A stretch of 64,000 nt of DNA. Source: Isoetes taiwanensis. Lineage: Eukaryota; Streptophyta; Lycopodiopsida; Isoetales; Isoetaceae. The stretch lies in the NCBI GenBank assembly GCA_021234155.1, contig JAJEKV010000059.1, forward strand, positions 4,821,629 through 4,885,628, read 5' to 3'. A program made the position numbers and the translations under genes. Below, one piece after another: positions 20,341 through 30,581 of this stretch (positions are counted from its first letter, which is position 1; each line of letters starts with the position of its first letter). Under the pieces are notes generated by a model that searched no databases, was not told the DNA's origin, and saw nothing but the letters and a program-made list of their open reading frames with translations.

Positions 20341-22310
20341 GAGCCACCACCTAGTTACTCAAGAACAGAACTCTTGGAAATGCAATTGCCACATTCTCCA
20401 TTCTTGTACTAGAACTAAATATCACGAAAGCTATAATTCTACTCGATCCCTCGGGATCTTTGTTGATGATGAATTTAGGAGACACAAAGGTTGGCCTTTG
20501 TGTTGGAAAGGTGCTTCGAAACTAATGAAAGAGGATCCGGATGTCATGCTTGTGCGTAAAGGCCAAGTGAGAATGCACTTGTTCGGTGGGGAAAATAGCG
20601 ATGTGATGTTCTTTGGATGGAAGGACCGTCTCACAACATCTGCAAGCTCGAGAAGCTAAAGAAAATGAGGATATAGAGCTTGAATCATTTGAGGACAACA
20701 TTCGTGCTCAATTCAAACAAAAGAGGAAGTATACTTACACACATACGATTCCAAGAGAGCCCAAGGGGAAAAGCAAAGAGGAAAGGCTATGCTCCACAAC
20801 TTCAACAATAAGTTCATGAAGTCAAGCTGCTGCAAAATACTTGCAACAAGAAACTTACCAAGCATCAAGTAATACGGAATTAAGAAAAGAATTTTTATCC
20901 CAACCATACAATGCAAGGGTTACCTTTTTTTGACGTCTTTGTGACTTACAGAGAAGCAGAGGATGGGATAGTGCTCAAGGGGATGGAATTGCATGTCTGA
21001 TGGGTGGCGATGGCTTTTAGGTATCGGTCGATCAACATTTTACAATTGAGAAAGAGATATGAAGCAGGTGCAAAGGTAGCTGAACATGGTAATACTGGCT
21101 CTAAGAAGCCCAGATCCACTACACTGGCCACCGAATGTGTGCTAGACAGATTCATTCAGGAGAATGCTAAAAGTATTACCCATAGGAGCAAAAGAGGTAG
21201 AGATGATGTAAGAGAAAATGTACGCAAGCTTCCTTCCATTCTTAATAAGAAGCTTATACATAAAGAAGTTGGAGCAGTCATTGAAGAGCTTACAGGAACA
21301 ACTATAGCCTTGAACTCTTTTTATAGTATATGGAAAAGGGAATTTCTAGATGTTAGCATTGCAAAAAATACAGCCTTCTCTAAATGCAACATCTGCGTGG
21401 TAATTAAGCAAAAGCTGGAAAAAACAAAAGATACAAGAGAGAGACGAAATCTTGCAATTCAACGTCGGGCTCATATGTTAGAGCAGCGTTCTTGCAGAAG
21501 TCAATATTGGCATTGGAGAGCATTGTCACAGCGGTCTCCAGAAAATCATCTATGTATAACACATGATAAGATGGATCAGGTGTCATCATCTAGCAAAATC
21601 TGTATGGAGAAGTGATCGCTTGAAGAGCAGTTTGACAGGAGCTCTAACTCATGGGCATGGTGGTCGTGCCTATGGTCATTTCTCACTTGATTTATGGAAA
21701 GATGATTCAAACTTCCATATTGGTTCACTTTCTAGGATATTGCATAACTTGGAATTGGTACAAGAGGACAAGATAGGTGACTATGTGGAAGTAAGCCTGC
21801 AAATTGCAAATGGATGCAAGCAGTCAAGGATACCAATCCTTTGAAGAACAAACTTGCTTCTATGGCAGAAGTATTGCCAAATGCTTCAACTACAAATCGA
21901 ATCCTCGAGGTGTTCAACCCTCTCCCGAAATCTCTATTTGCAACTTGATAATGCATCGGGCAAAACAAAAATAGGTATGTCTTTTCATACTTATCTTATT
22001 TGACTTGGCTTAAGGTCTTTGATGAGATCCAAGTGGGCTTTCTTAATGGTCCACACACCCATGATGATATTGATGCTTTATTTGGAAATTTTTCAACCTT
22101 GATGAGTTCATCGGATGCTTTGACACTACCAGAGCTACTTTACTTGTTCAGCAAATGCAATGCAAAATCTCAATTCCATACTTTATTGATGAAGTTCCAA
22201 ATTGGAAGGCTTTTGTGAAGGGATTCATCCCCGATAAGGGCCAACGCCCGTTGGGCATCTTGAACCATTGCTCTTCAAAATTTAAGATGGCGGAGATTGG
22301 CTGTTATCTT
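20341..22310 (+). pseudogene. Repeat-family protein, copy B (DUF7869-like), 5' part
   Basis: Plus-strand homologue of copies A and C, interrupted at 22310 by the copia element. A 203-codon frame at 21004-21615 is the best-preserved part of the family. It has FSKCNICVVIKQKLE (Cys-x2-Cys), then SCRSQYWHWRAL and CITHDKMDQ (21562-21579). Further on, in other frames, are QLDNASGK (about 21942) and HTHDDIDALFG (about 22048-22086), then IDEVPNWKAFVKGF. The three Asp-containing blocks keep the same order and spacing as in copies A and C. Function unknown; a transposase-like RNase H fold is only an inference. It continues at 27991. Confidence 0.6.
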
Positions 22311-22949
22311 TGTAGAAGATTGTCATGTTATAATTAAAACATATCAAAGGAGGTGTTCTTGAAACTGAGAAGTTAAGCTAAGGTCAGAGGCTAAGCAGGG
22401 AATTTTACCTAAGGCATGAGCTAAGCAGGGTTTGGTTACATCTATGGTGTTCGTAAGGAGCAATGGGGTTATTAAGCAATGGTTACAAACCATTGATTAT
22501 TTTATTCTTAGTATGTGAATTCTTCAACGACACCTAGCATATTTTAAAGGGGGAAAATTTGGTTCAAAGTCTGCAATAGGAAAGCTTGCCGGATGTTGCT
22601 CGATCGGTCCGCCATAGCGGCCGGATTGAAGCCAATAAAACTGAAGAAGTATTGTAATAGGTTGCATGGCTGATTGATTCTATGTTGCAGAAGTCGGAAG
22701 ACGGTTTTAAGCCGTGCTTGGGCTGTCGGAGATCGAGTCTATGATATCATATTTTTAAAGTCAATACCAAAGCTACAGTTGTTTTACTGTAGCAAGTTTT
22801 CAATGGTAGAAGGAATAATAATCTTATAAGATTGTGGTAAAGTAATTGTCTAAAGGCAATTATTTGATGGTTGCTTCATTGCTAGATCTATTCATTAGAT
22901 TGTTTGAATAGGTGATATTGCATTGAAGTTCATTGCTTGGTTTTCTTCA
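22311..22949 (+). repeat. 5' LTR of the copia element
   Basis: Starts TGTAGAAGATTGTCATG and ends TTTTCTTCA, the usual TG...CA borders. It matches 27351-27990 almost perfectly. It should hold the promoter and polyadenylation signals, but none is clear enough to place. Confidence 0.93.
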
Positions 22950-22950
22950 T

Positions 22951-22963
22951 TGGTATCAGAGCC
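22951..22963 (+). promoter_or_regulatory. Primer-binding site, initiator tRNA-Met
   Basis: TGGTATCAGAGCC, one base after the 5' LTR, is the standard plant copia sequence complementary to the 3' end of initiator tRNA-Met. Confidence 0.95.
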
Positions 22964-22989
22964 GTAGATCCAATTGAAGGTAAGTAACT

Positions 22990-24075
22990 ATGTCGAGCAG
23001 GTTTGGAGCAAACTTGCTTAATGCTATAGAGGTTTTCAAAGGAGAAAGTGGGTTTCAAATTTGGAAACAAAGCATTCAGGAGGTTCTAGAGTTTGAGAAC
23101 CTATGGTATTTAGTTGATCCTCGGTCTGTTAGACGTGCTACTGCTAATGTAAGTGCAGGGTCAGGAAATGCAGGAGGAGCTAGTTCCAGCTCAAGCAGGG
23201 AGGGATCCACAGTTGGTGGAGATGGTGGAACAAGCAAAGGGAAAGAAGATTCAGCAACTGCAACAAGTCCTTCCGGTGATGAAGAGTTGAAGATCAAAGA
23301 AGCTCAAGCTATAATATGCTGCAAGGTTAGTTCTGTGATAAAGCTTAAGCTCAGGGGTCTGAGTCCAAATGAAATGTGGTCCTATATGATAAAAAATTAT
23401 GAGGCTAAAACTTCGTCTCAGATAGATGTTCTGGAGAAACAATTAAGGAAGTTAAAGTTGCATGAGAAAGATAATATAACAGACTTTCTTGAGAAATTTG
23501 ATTCAATCATAGCAGATTTGGAAGGAGCAGGCGTCATATTAAATGAGCAGTACCAGCTGCTTGCTATATCAAGGGCAGTAGCTCATAATGCATATCTGGC
23601 CACTTTGTTAAGAAACATAGCTAAATCTAAGGAGCATGCAATTCAAATGATTAGGACTGAATTTGAACAAAAGCAAATTGGATTAGAAGAAGAAGATCAG
23701 TCCTCTGAAGTACTATACACAGCAAAATTTAGAGGAAAGAAAGAAAATGCTGACAGAAACAGAGATAGAATAGGACCGTGTTACAATTGCAATAATTATG
23801 GGCACTTAAAGGCAGATTGTCCCAAGGGAAGAAAGGAAGTCATATGCTATAATTGTGAAGGCAAAGGGCATTTTGCCTCAAATTGTTCCAGCCCAAAGGG
23901 GCAGAATTTTAAAGGAAAAGGCAGGGGCAGGGGTAATCGAGGCAGCTCAACCTTTAAAGGGAAAGAATCTCACAAGGCCAATCCTACCTTAAACTTGACT
24001 CAAGAAGCACGAGGAGATGAGGATGAACAAAATGAAGACGAGGAGGTAAGTCACTCTAAATTGTGTGATGCATGA
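22990..24075 (+). CDS. gag: copia gag (capsid and nucleocapsid)
   Basis: An intact 361-codon frame from ATG 22990, 27 bases after the primer-binding site. Residues 20-60 (WKQSIQEVLEFENLW) and about 95-215 form the copia-type gag core that builds the virus-like particle. A Ser/Gly-rich insert lies at 50-85. Two CCHC zinc knuckles, CYNCNNYGHLKADC and CYNCEGKGHFASNC, lie near residues 260 and 280 and should bind element RNA. The tail is Gly/Arg-rich, then acidic. It stops at TGA 24073, overlapping the protease frame, so gag and pol are in different frames here, unlike the usual fused copia polyprotein. Confidence 0.9.
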   Translation: MSSRFGANLLNAIEVFKGESGFQIWKQSIQEVLEFENLWYLVDPRSVRRATANVSAGSGNAGGASSSSSREGSTVGGDGGTSKGKEDSATATSPSGDEELKIKEAQAIICCKVSSVIKLKLRGLSPNEMWSYMIKNYEAKTSSQIDVLEKQLRKLKLHEKDNITDFLEKFDSIIADLEGAGVILNEQYQLLAISRAVAHNAYLATLLRNIAKSKEHAIQMIRTEFEQKQIGLEEEDQSSEVLYTAKFRGKKENADRNRDRIGPCYNCNNYGHLKADCPKGRKEVICYNCEGKGHFASNCSSPKGQNFKGKGRGRGNRGSSTFKGKESHKANPTLNLTQEARGDEDEQNEDEEVSHSKLCDA

Positions 24076-25297
24076 TGAAAATAATCATAACATGATGATT
24101 ATAGATTCAGGAGCTGAGAGGACAGTGACATCCTCCTCACAATTATTAAAGAACTGCAAAAGAACAAAGGGGGGACATGTTCAACTTGGTAATGGAGATT
24201 TGCAAGAAATTGAAGATACAGGGATACTTGAATTGTTTGATCTAGATGGGAAGGTCTGTTAAACTAGAAGATGTATTGTGTGTACCAGGGTTAATTAGGA
24301 ATCTAATTTCCGTATGCCAATTGGTAGATCTTGGCTACAAAGTGTTGTTTGAGAAATTGCAATGTAAAGTGTTTTTCAATAATCAATTGAAATTTGTTGG
24401 AAAAAGGGTTGGAAACCTGTTTGGCTTGAATATTGATCAGTGTTTACCGAGCTTGAATGTTGTAACTTGTGCAAAATTAAAACCTGGCATGAGAGAATGT
24501 GTCACGTGAACTCAAAAACCGTGCAACTTATGATGAAGAAAGGAATGATCAAGGGTACAGATTTAAAAGAGGAACATTTTAAATGTGTAGGATGCATTTT
24601 AGGCAAGCACTCAAGACTTCCGTTCAAGAAGTCAACTAAAAGAGCAAAAGGAGTTCTGGACTTAATTCATACTGACTTGTGTGGGCCTTTAAATGTGACC
24701 AGTTTATCAGGGAAAAAGTATTTTATGACATTCATCGATGATTATAGCAGAATGGCTAAAGTTTATTGCTTGAGTACTAAAGATTTGGCATTGCAAGCAT
24801 TTAAGATGTATGCAAATGAGGTGCAGCTGGAAACTGGAAGGAGAATCAAATGTTTACGCTCAGACAGAGGAGGTGAGTACATGTCAAATGAATTCAAGCA
24901 GTATTGTAATGAGCTTGGCATTAAGAGGCAGTTAACATGTAGATTTACCCCTCAGCAAAACGGAGTTGCAGAAAGGAAAAACAGAACAATTCTTAATGCT
25001 GTGAGAAGCATGCTCAAATATTCCGGTCTACCTAACTTTCTATGGGAAGAGGCAGTTAAAGCAGCAGTTTACGTACAAAATTTGCTGCCCTCAATAAGTA
25101 TTAAAGGGGAAATTCCACAAAAGTTATGGTCAGCAAATCCTCCAGATTATGAAAGGCTCAAAGCTTATGGTTGTCTGGCATTTGTACATATCCCAGATGA
25201 ACTAAGGAAAAAATTAGATGACAGGGCTTACATTACCTATCTAGTTGGATATGATCAACAATCCAAAGCTTATAGATTGTATGACCCTAGTAAGTGA
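24065..25297 (+). pseudogene. pol: copia protease and integrase, frame-shifted
   Basis: Protease: MIIDSGAERTVTSS (about 24095-24135) holds the catalytic DSG. The frame then shifts near 24255 and returns near 24480, both single-base changes beside short runs. Integrase follows: a WHERMCHVN and CVGCILGKH zinc-binding region, then a DDE core with IHTDLCGP, LRSDRGGEY and NGVAERKNR, and the downstream GCLAFVHIP. The frame ends at TGA 25295, but the same frame continues without a gap into the reverse transcriptase part. It needs two indels and one stop to be corrected, so it could not be expressed as read. Confidence 0.88.
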
Positions 25298-27139
25298 AGA
25301 ATTATTATAAGCCGGGATGTATCCTTTGATGAAGAGCAATTTTACAAAGTTTTGCCTAAGATCAATAGTAACGAAAATTCTACTATTGATAAGGGCAACA
25401 AAAAGGTAAGATATGAAAGTGATGAGGTTAAACCTCAAATAATCACTGATTATGATGAGGATGAAGGTACAAATATCAGATCAATATTACCAAATACTAA
25501 TGACATTGATGGTGAACTTGTGCTGCCAGAAAAACCAGCTGATATTCAATATGAAGATCATGATGTGCTGCCAGGAAAATCTGCTGACATTCAAGGTAAA
25601 GATCGTGATAAGCAACCTAAGAGGAGAAAAAGAACTGAAGCTGAAATGCTCCAGAAGGAAGCCATATCAGATCTGGAAGCATTTGGGAGAGACGACACAG
25701 GAAAAAGTAGAAGACTCAAAGAAAAAGGAAATGAGGTACTTAGTTTATTTGAGATTTTGATGCATCTTGATGTTACTGTTCCTAAGACCTATGATGAAGC
25801 CATAAATTCAGCAAACAGCAAGAAGTGGATAAATGCCATGAAGGAGGAAATGGAGTCTTTTAGTAGAACAAATACTTATGAATTAGTTGATATGCCTGCA
25901 GACAAGAACATTGTTGGAAATAGATGGTTGTTTAAAGTTAAAACAGAAGCAGATGGCATAACTCCAAAATATAAGGCCAGATTAGTTGCTCAGGGATTTA
26001 CACAAAAATTTGGCCAAGATTATGAGGAGACTTTTTCTCCCTTAGTGAAAATGAATAGTATAAGAATGCTACTGTCCATTGCAAATGCAGCAGATTTTGA
26101 AATCCATCATATGGATGTGAATACAGCGTTTTTGAATGCAAATTTGGAAGAAGAGATTTACATGAAACTGCCTCCAGGAGTTGAAGATGGATCAGGGAAG
26201 GTGTGGAAATTAAACAAAGCAGTATACGGACTCAAACAGTCCCCCAGGGAATGGTATAAGTGTATTGACACTTATCTTAGAGAACAAGGATTCAGCAAAT
26301 TACAAAATGATGGAAATCTCTATAAATATCAAATTGGTGATGAATGGTGCATAATTGCTCTCTATGTGGATGATAACATAATGGTCTCAAAGGGAATAAA
26401 TGTTTTGAAGCATTGCAAAAATATCCTAAATAATAAATTCAAAATGTCAGATCTTGGTGAGCTGAAGAAATTTTTAGGCATTGAAGTGCACAGAGATAGA
26501 AAGACCAAAACCTTGACACTCACACAGAAAGGACAGATACAAGGAATGCTTGAGAAATTCAAAATGATAGACTGTAAGATCTGCAAGACTCCTATTGTGC
26601 CAGGGTGTAAGATCTCTGCAAAAATGTGTCCCTCAACAGACCAGGAAAGAGAAGATATGAAAAATGTGCCTTACATGTCATTAATTGGCTGTTTATCATA
26701 TGTGGCCAATTGTTCTAGACCTGATATTGCATATGTGGTAAATATGTTGAGTAGATACAATAACGACCCTGGGAGGGATCACTGGACAGCAGCTAAAAGG
26801 GTTCTTAGGTACTTGAAAGGTACCATGAATCATGGAATCAGTTATTGCAATGACAATTTACAGTTACATGCTTATTGTGATGCAGACTGGGCAGGGGATT
26901 TGGACACAAGGAAATCAACATCAGGTTATTTAACAATTTTAGGAGGTGCTCCCATTTCTTGGAAATGCAAAAAACAGAATTCTATAGCATTGTCTAGTGC
27001 TGAGGCAGAGTATGCTGCTGCTGTGTTGGCCACTAAGGAAGTAATATGGGAGAGAAGACTATTAATGGAGCTAGGATATTTTCAGAATGAAGCCACAACA
27101 CTTTGTCTTTGTGACGATTACAAAGCTGCATTGCCATGA
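25298..27139 (+). CDS. pol: copia reverse transcriptase and RNase H
   Basis: A frame in register with integrase. An acidic linker (to about 25690) precedes the copia RT, with NRWLFKVKTEADG, KARLVAQGFTQ, HHMDVNTAFLNA, AVYGLKQSPREWY and the catalytic LYVDDNIMV. RNase H shows YCDADWAGDLDTRKSTSGY and LSSAEAEYAA. The frame ends at 27139, and the usual last 50 residues continue in another frame (KDPVFHERSKHIDLELHF, 27141-27194), so one more indel lies near 27130. The domain order integrase before RT is diagnostic for Ty1/copia. Confidence 0.92.
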   Translation, partial: RIIISRDVSFDEEQFYKVLPKINSNENSTIDKGNKKVRYESDEVKPQIITDYDEDEGTNIRSILPNTNDIDGELVLPEKPADIQYEDHDVLPGKSADIQGKDRDKQPKRRKRTEAEMLQKEAISDLEAFGRDDTGKSRRLKEKGNEVLSLFEILMHLDVTVPKTYDEAINSANSKKWINAMKEEMESFSRTNTYELVDMPADKNIVGNRWLFKVKTEADGITPKYKARLVAQGFTQKFGQDYEETFSPLVKMNSIRMLLSIANAADFEIHHMDVNTAFLNANLEEEIYMKLPPGVEDGSGKVWKLNKAVYGLKQSPREWYKCIDTYLREQGFSKLQNDGNLYKYQIGDEWCIIALYVDDNIMVSKGINVLKHCKNILNNKFKMSDLGELKKFLGIEVHRDRKTKTLTLTQKGQIQGMLEKFKMIDCKICKTPIVPGCKISAKMCPSTDQEREDMKNVPYMSLIGCLSYVANCSRPDIAYVVNMLSRYNNDPGRDHWTAAKRVLRYLKGTMNHGISYCNDNLQLHAYCDADWAGDLDTRKSTSGYLTILGGAPISWKCKKQNSIALSSAEAEYAAAVLATKEVIWERRLLMELGYFQNEATTLCLCDDYKAALP

Positions 27140-27340
27140 CTAAAGATCCAGTCTTTCATGAAAGATCTAAACATATAGATCTTGAACTGCATTTCAATCG
27201 AGAGGTAGTTGGAAAGAATCTAATTAAACTGATATATGTACATACTTCAAAACAATTAGCGGTCTGGCGACAAAGGCCTTTATCACGAAGGAAAATTCTT
27301 TGAACTAAAGACTTGGTCGCGATGTATTAATTATAACATG

Positions 27341-27350
27341 AAGGGGGAAT
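27341..27350 (+). promoter_or_regulatory. Polypurine tract of the copia element
   Basis: AAGGGGGAAT directly precedes the 3' LTR and would prime plus-strand DNA synthesis. Confidence 0.85.
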
Positions 27351-27990
27351 TGTAGAAGATTGTCATGTTATAATTAAAACATATCAAAGGAGGTGTTCTT
27401 GAAACTGAGAAGTTAAGCTAAGGTCAGAGGCTAAGCAGGGAATTTTACCTAAGGCATGAGCTAAGCAGGGTTTGGTTACATCTATGGTGTTCGTAAGGAG
27501 CAATGGGGTTATTAAGCAATGGTTACAAACCATTGATTATTTTTATTCTTAGTATGTGAATTCTTCAACGACACCTAGCATATTTTAAAGGGGGAAAATT
27601 TGGTTCAAAGTCTGCAATAGGAAAGCTTGCCGGATGTTGCTCGATCGGTCCGCCATAGCGGCCGGATTGAAGCCAATAAAACTGAAGAAGTATTGTAATA
27701 GGTTGCATGGCTGATTGATTCTATGTTGCAGAAGTCGGAAGACGGTTTTAAGCCGTGCTTGGGCTGTCGGAGATCGAGTCTATGATATCATATTTTTAAA
27801 GTCAATACCAAAGCTACAGTTGTTTTACTGTAGCAAGTTTTCAATGGTAGAAGGAATAATAATCTTATAAGGTTGTGGTAAAGTAATTGTCTAAAGGCAA
27901 TTATTTGATGGTTGCTTCATTGCTAGATCTATTCATTAGATTGTTTGAATAGGTGATATTGCATTGAAGTTCATTGCTTGGTTTTCTTCA
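27351..27990 (+). repeat. 3' LTR of the copia element
   Basis: Same borders as the 5' LTR. Differences seen: one extra T in a T run near 27541 and one A/G change near 27872. Confidence 0.93.
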
Positions 27991-28792
27991 TATGCAATAC
28001 AAAATGCGTCCTACACATAAAGAGTGGCTTCAGTGATTCTCCAGGAGTTAGAATGTGGAAAGAGGATGAACATGGTCAGTCAATGATACCAAGTGGTGTG
28101 CCACAAAATATTCCTCCTAGACCAACATTGAAAGATCTTCCAGGGTTGAAGGATAGCATCAACAAATACATCTCCCTATGGAAGGACATATGTAAGAATC
28201 AAGAAAGTAGCTTGTTTGCAAGGCAATACCGCGGCAAGTGTTGAGTATTGGAGCCGACTTCTTATCTCTTTGGAGGATGTTGCTCCATGACGTCCTCAAA
28301 ATGATGCATTTTGGCCACAAACAAGACAAGCTCCTCTAGAACAAACAAAGATTTGTTCCGGAGGTCGGCGATATCTGCCTTGGTCACACTACCTTTACCA
28401 TCTTATTGTGGCCCGGTCGGATGGTCAGTCGGTGTTGCCTCTTGAAGAGTTTGATCCTCACGTGCATGTGGCAAAGGGTATGTTTGTTCTAGTCGGACAC
28501 TGGAGATGATAACACCGCCACTTGGTTAGGATATCTGAGAGGAGAATGTTGTTCTTGATCCAGAATCTACATATTTTGGCCATATTTTTGTATCGTGGTG
28601 GAAGCCTACTGGAGGGGACTACAAAGACTGCTTGACTAAGCGTTGGCGGCCTAATCCTTCCGATCCTTCAAGGTACGAAAATTTAGATGCCATTCATTAT
28701 GCTTGGGATGCCAATGGCAAGAGGCCGAAAACAGTCCAAATTCCGAAATATATTGTAGACATGTGGAAAGACATAGCACATTGTTCATCTTA
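27991..28792 (+). pseudogene. Repeat-family protein, copy B, 3' part
   Basis: Continuation of copy B after the copia insertion. MQYKMRPT at the junction matches MQWKMRPSDD of copy A. Then EDEHGQSMIPSGVPQN matches the DENGKP(K/M)IP region of A and C. The C-terminal part, in other frames, has WWKPTGGDYKDCLTKRWRPN and ends IPKYIVDMWKDIAHCSS before TAA at about 28790. At least two frame changes are present. Confidence 0.58.
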
Positions 28793-28943
28793 ACTTGTAA
28801 TACATATCTTTCATGTTAATACATAAGATCTTGTACATTACTATATTTGTGATCATATATAACTGCTTACATCTTTAATATATAAATGCATACATGATTC
28901 ATAGATAAGATGGTCAGAAGTGCTTATATGTTGAACAGGTGAT

Positions 28944-29282
28944 TCAATCATCTTCAGGGTCTGTAGTAGTGATCCCTGATATCTCATAGCTCATGCGCTC
29001 AGGAAGCCATATCAGATGGATCATAACACGAATTGATGCAGGGCAATGAATCTCAGCGCCTAAAGCTTTTCTTCGCAAGTAGGGATCAAGAAGAATATGC
29101 CTATCTAGGCAACCAACAAGATCAGAGTGGCTCATTGAGCACTTGATCGCCTCGGTCTGGTGAACAGAAGAAGGCAAATAATCCATGGGAGATGAATGAC
29201 CTCTAGCCCCGAATGGAGCTGTTTTTATAGTGAAGTAAAAATTATTGATGTGAATTATTGGGGTGGACTGTAGCGCCATCAT
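28944..29282 (-). CDS. Hypothetical 112-residue protein
   Basis: An intact minus-strand frame with a methionine start and an acidic end (TTTDPEDD). It lies 150 bases downstream of copy B, on the opposite strand. Composition is ordinary, with no signal peptide, membrane segment or known motif. It may be a small gene, an exon or chance; I do not recognise it. Confidence 0.25.
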   Translation of the reverse strand: MMALQSTPIIHINNFYFTIKTAPFGARGHSSPMDYLPSSVHQTEAIKCSMSHSDLVGCLDRHILLDPYLRRKALGAEIHCPASIRVMIHLIWLPERMSYEISGITTTDPEDD

Positions 29283-30018
29283 TGTGCGTATACAAGTATC
29301 ATGTACTCGTACAGGTATGATTCTATCATGTACTCAGATTCTATACATCAACTAATATTCACTATTGCCCTCTCCTATCCCAGCTAGGAGGTGGTGTGGG
29401 ATCTAGAGAAATTATAATGAAGGGAGGCCAGAAAATGTAGGAGATCTATTAGCCACTTGGTACGGGAGGACTAAGTGCCTTGCTATTGCCTGCTATGATT
29501 AGCTGGTAGATTAGAAGGATGACACTCAAGCAAGAGACTGAAACGAGGTGCAAAGGATGTGGACCACCTATTTGGGGAGGGCCTTAGGACAAATGTGTTT
29601 GGAGAAGATGGTGAGGACACCTACACCTAGTACTCTTTTGGAAAAGTAGTAGTGCTCTCCTTTAGTATCTTGATGCATTTGGGGTGAGGTCCAAGTTAAC
29701 GCGCGGAAGGAAGCTCCTTTGAACTTGTCTTTTATCTTGTATCTTCGGGGAGGAGCGTCAGATGGTGGTGTTGTCCTTATATTTCACGTGATCTTTTGCT
29801 TTGTATGGCCTTACGGAGCTATGTTATTTTCTGTTCCTGCATTTGGGTTATCACCGCAGTGGATGAAATTCCATATCTGATCTGGAAGAGATCGTTAGTT
29901 TCTGCGATAAAATACTTTCTATCTGGCCTATTGTGGAGCCACTTTTGTAATAAGGTCATTGTACCAATTATCATTAATAAATAAAAAAATCTTGCCTTCA
30001 AAAAAAAAAAAAAAAAGG
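29283..30018 (+). other. Poly(A)-tailed retroposed sequence (non-LTR type)
   Basis: A stretch with scattered short frames ends in AATAAATAAAAAAATCTTGCC and then a run of about 17-18 A at 30000-30017. A genomic poly(A) end preceded by AATAAA indicates reverse transcription of a polyadenylated RNA, such as the 3' end of a LINE or a processed gene copy. No reverse transcriptase motif is visible, and the left boundary is not known. Confidence 0.5.
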
Positions 30019-30039
30019 ACGTAAACCCATTATCTTATT

Positions 30040-30581
30040 CAAGACCCTAAAGGCAAGTACGTTCCGTGGCCAAACTACCTTAACATCTACATAAGCTACA
30101 ATGGCATTCAAGATTGTCGAGGACCCAGTGTCAAGTTGGTTTCCAGATGAATTATGGTTCCCAGACGATGCTAAGCCAAAATTGTCTTCGCTTTTTACCA
30201 CAACTCTCCACTAATTAAACATCCTTGCATGTACAGATCTCAGGCACATTAAGATTGAATATAACTGGCGAAAACAAGGTTGTCAAGACGTGCAATGCTT
30301 GCAACAAGGTAGTGCCGGACAGTCTCTGCGACACGTGCAAGAACGACGACATGACAGAAGAGTTAACAATGTTCGGCGACATCGACACTGGATCCAACAC
30401 GCTACATGTCACAATGGTAGGAGCATTGCTTGATAAATTCCTCGATTACCCATTAGGAGGCGCATTAGCTACAATGAAAGCAGATCCTCGATCATTCCGC
30501 AAAAGCATACTAAAGAGCCGGAGTAAATGCACATTTGAGCTCAACCACGGACTCCAAATCACTACCTTCGACAGGATCTAG
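30040..30581 (+). pseudogene. RPA1-like C-terminal zinc ribbon and OB-fold fragment
   Basis: The 118-codon frame at 30225-30581 has CNACNKVVPDSLCDTC, a Cys4 zinc ribbon, followed by an OB-fold-like stretch (MFGDIDTGSNTLHVTMVG, then LLDKFLDYP). Zinc ribbon followed by GDxTG and a hydrophobic strand is the pattern of the C-terminal DNA-binding domain of RPA70 and of the RPA-like proteins some plant Helitrons carry. Upstream, another frame (30050-30210) reads STFRGQTTLTST, which could belong to the same fold. It has no start or regulatory context, so it is called a fragment. Assignment rests on the Cys spacing and is moderate. Confidence 0.5.

Larger units (their letters stand above)
22311..27990 (+). 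mobile_element. Ty1/copia LTR retrotransposon, recent insertion
   Basis: A complete element of 5680 bases with 639- and 640-base LTRs, a tRNA-iMet primer-binding site, gag with two zinc knuckles, protease, integrase, reverse transcriptase and RNase H in copia order, and a polypurine tract. I find only one substitution and one T-run length difference between the LTRs, which implies a young insertion. It splits copy B. No 5-base target duplication is visible: the left flank ends TATCTT and the right flank starts TATGCA. Several internal frame breaks conflict with the youth of the LTRs. Confidence 0.93.

Noticed and set aside
22951-22963. Possible tRNA gene at TGGTATCAGAGCC (also at 50414)
   Set aside because: Only the 13-base primer complement is present, next to an LTR; no cloverleaf.
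24047-24111. GAG|GTAAGT and TTATAGATTCAG|G looked like an intron between gag and pol
   Set aside because: Splicing here would remove the protease DSG active site, and 65 bases is short for a plant intron.
26362-26586. Antisense frame within the copia RT
   Set aside because: Shadow of the RT coding frame on the other strand.
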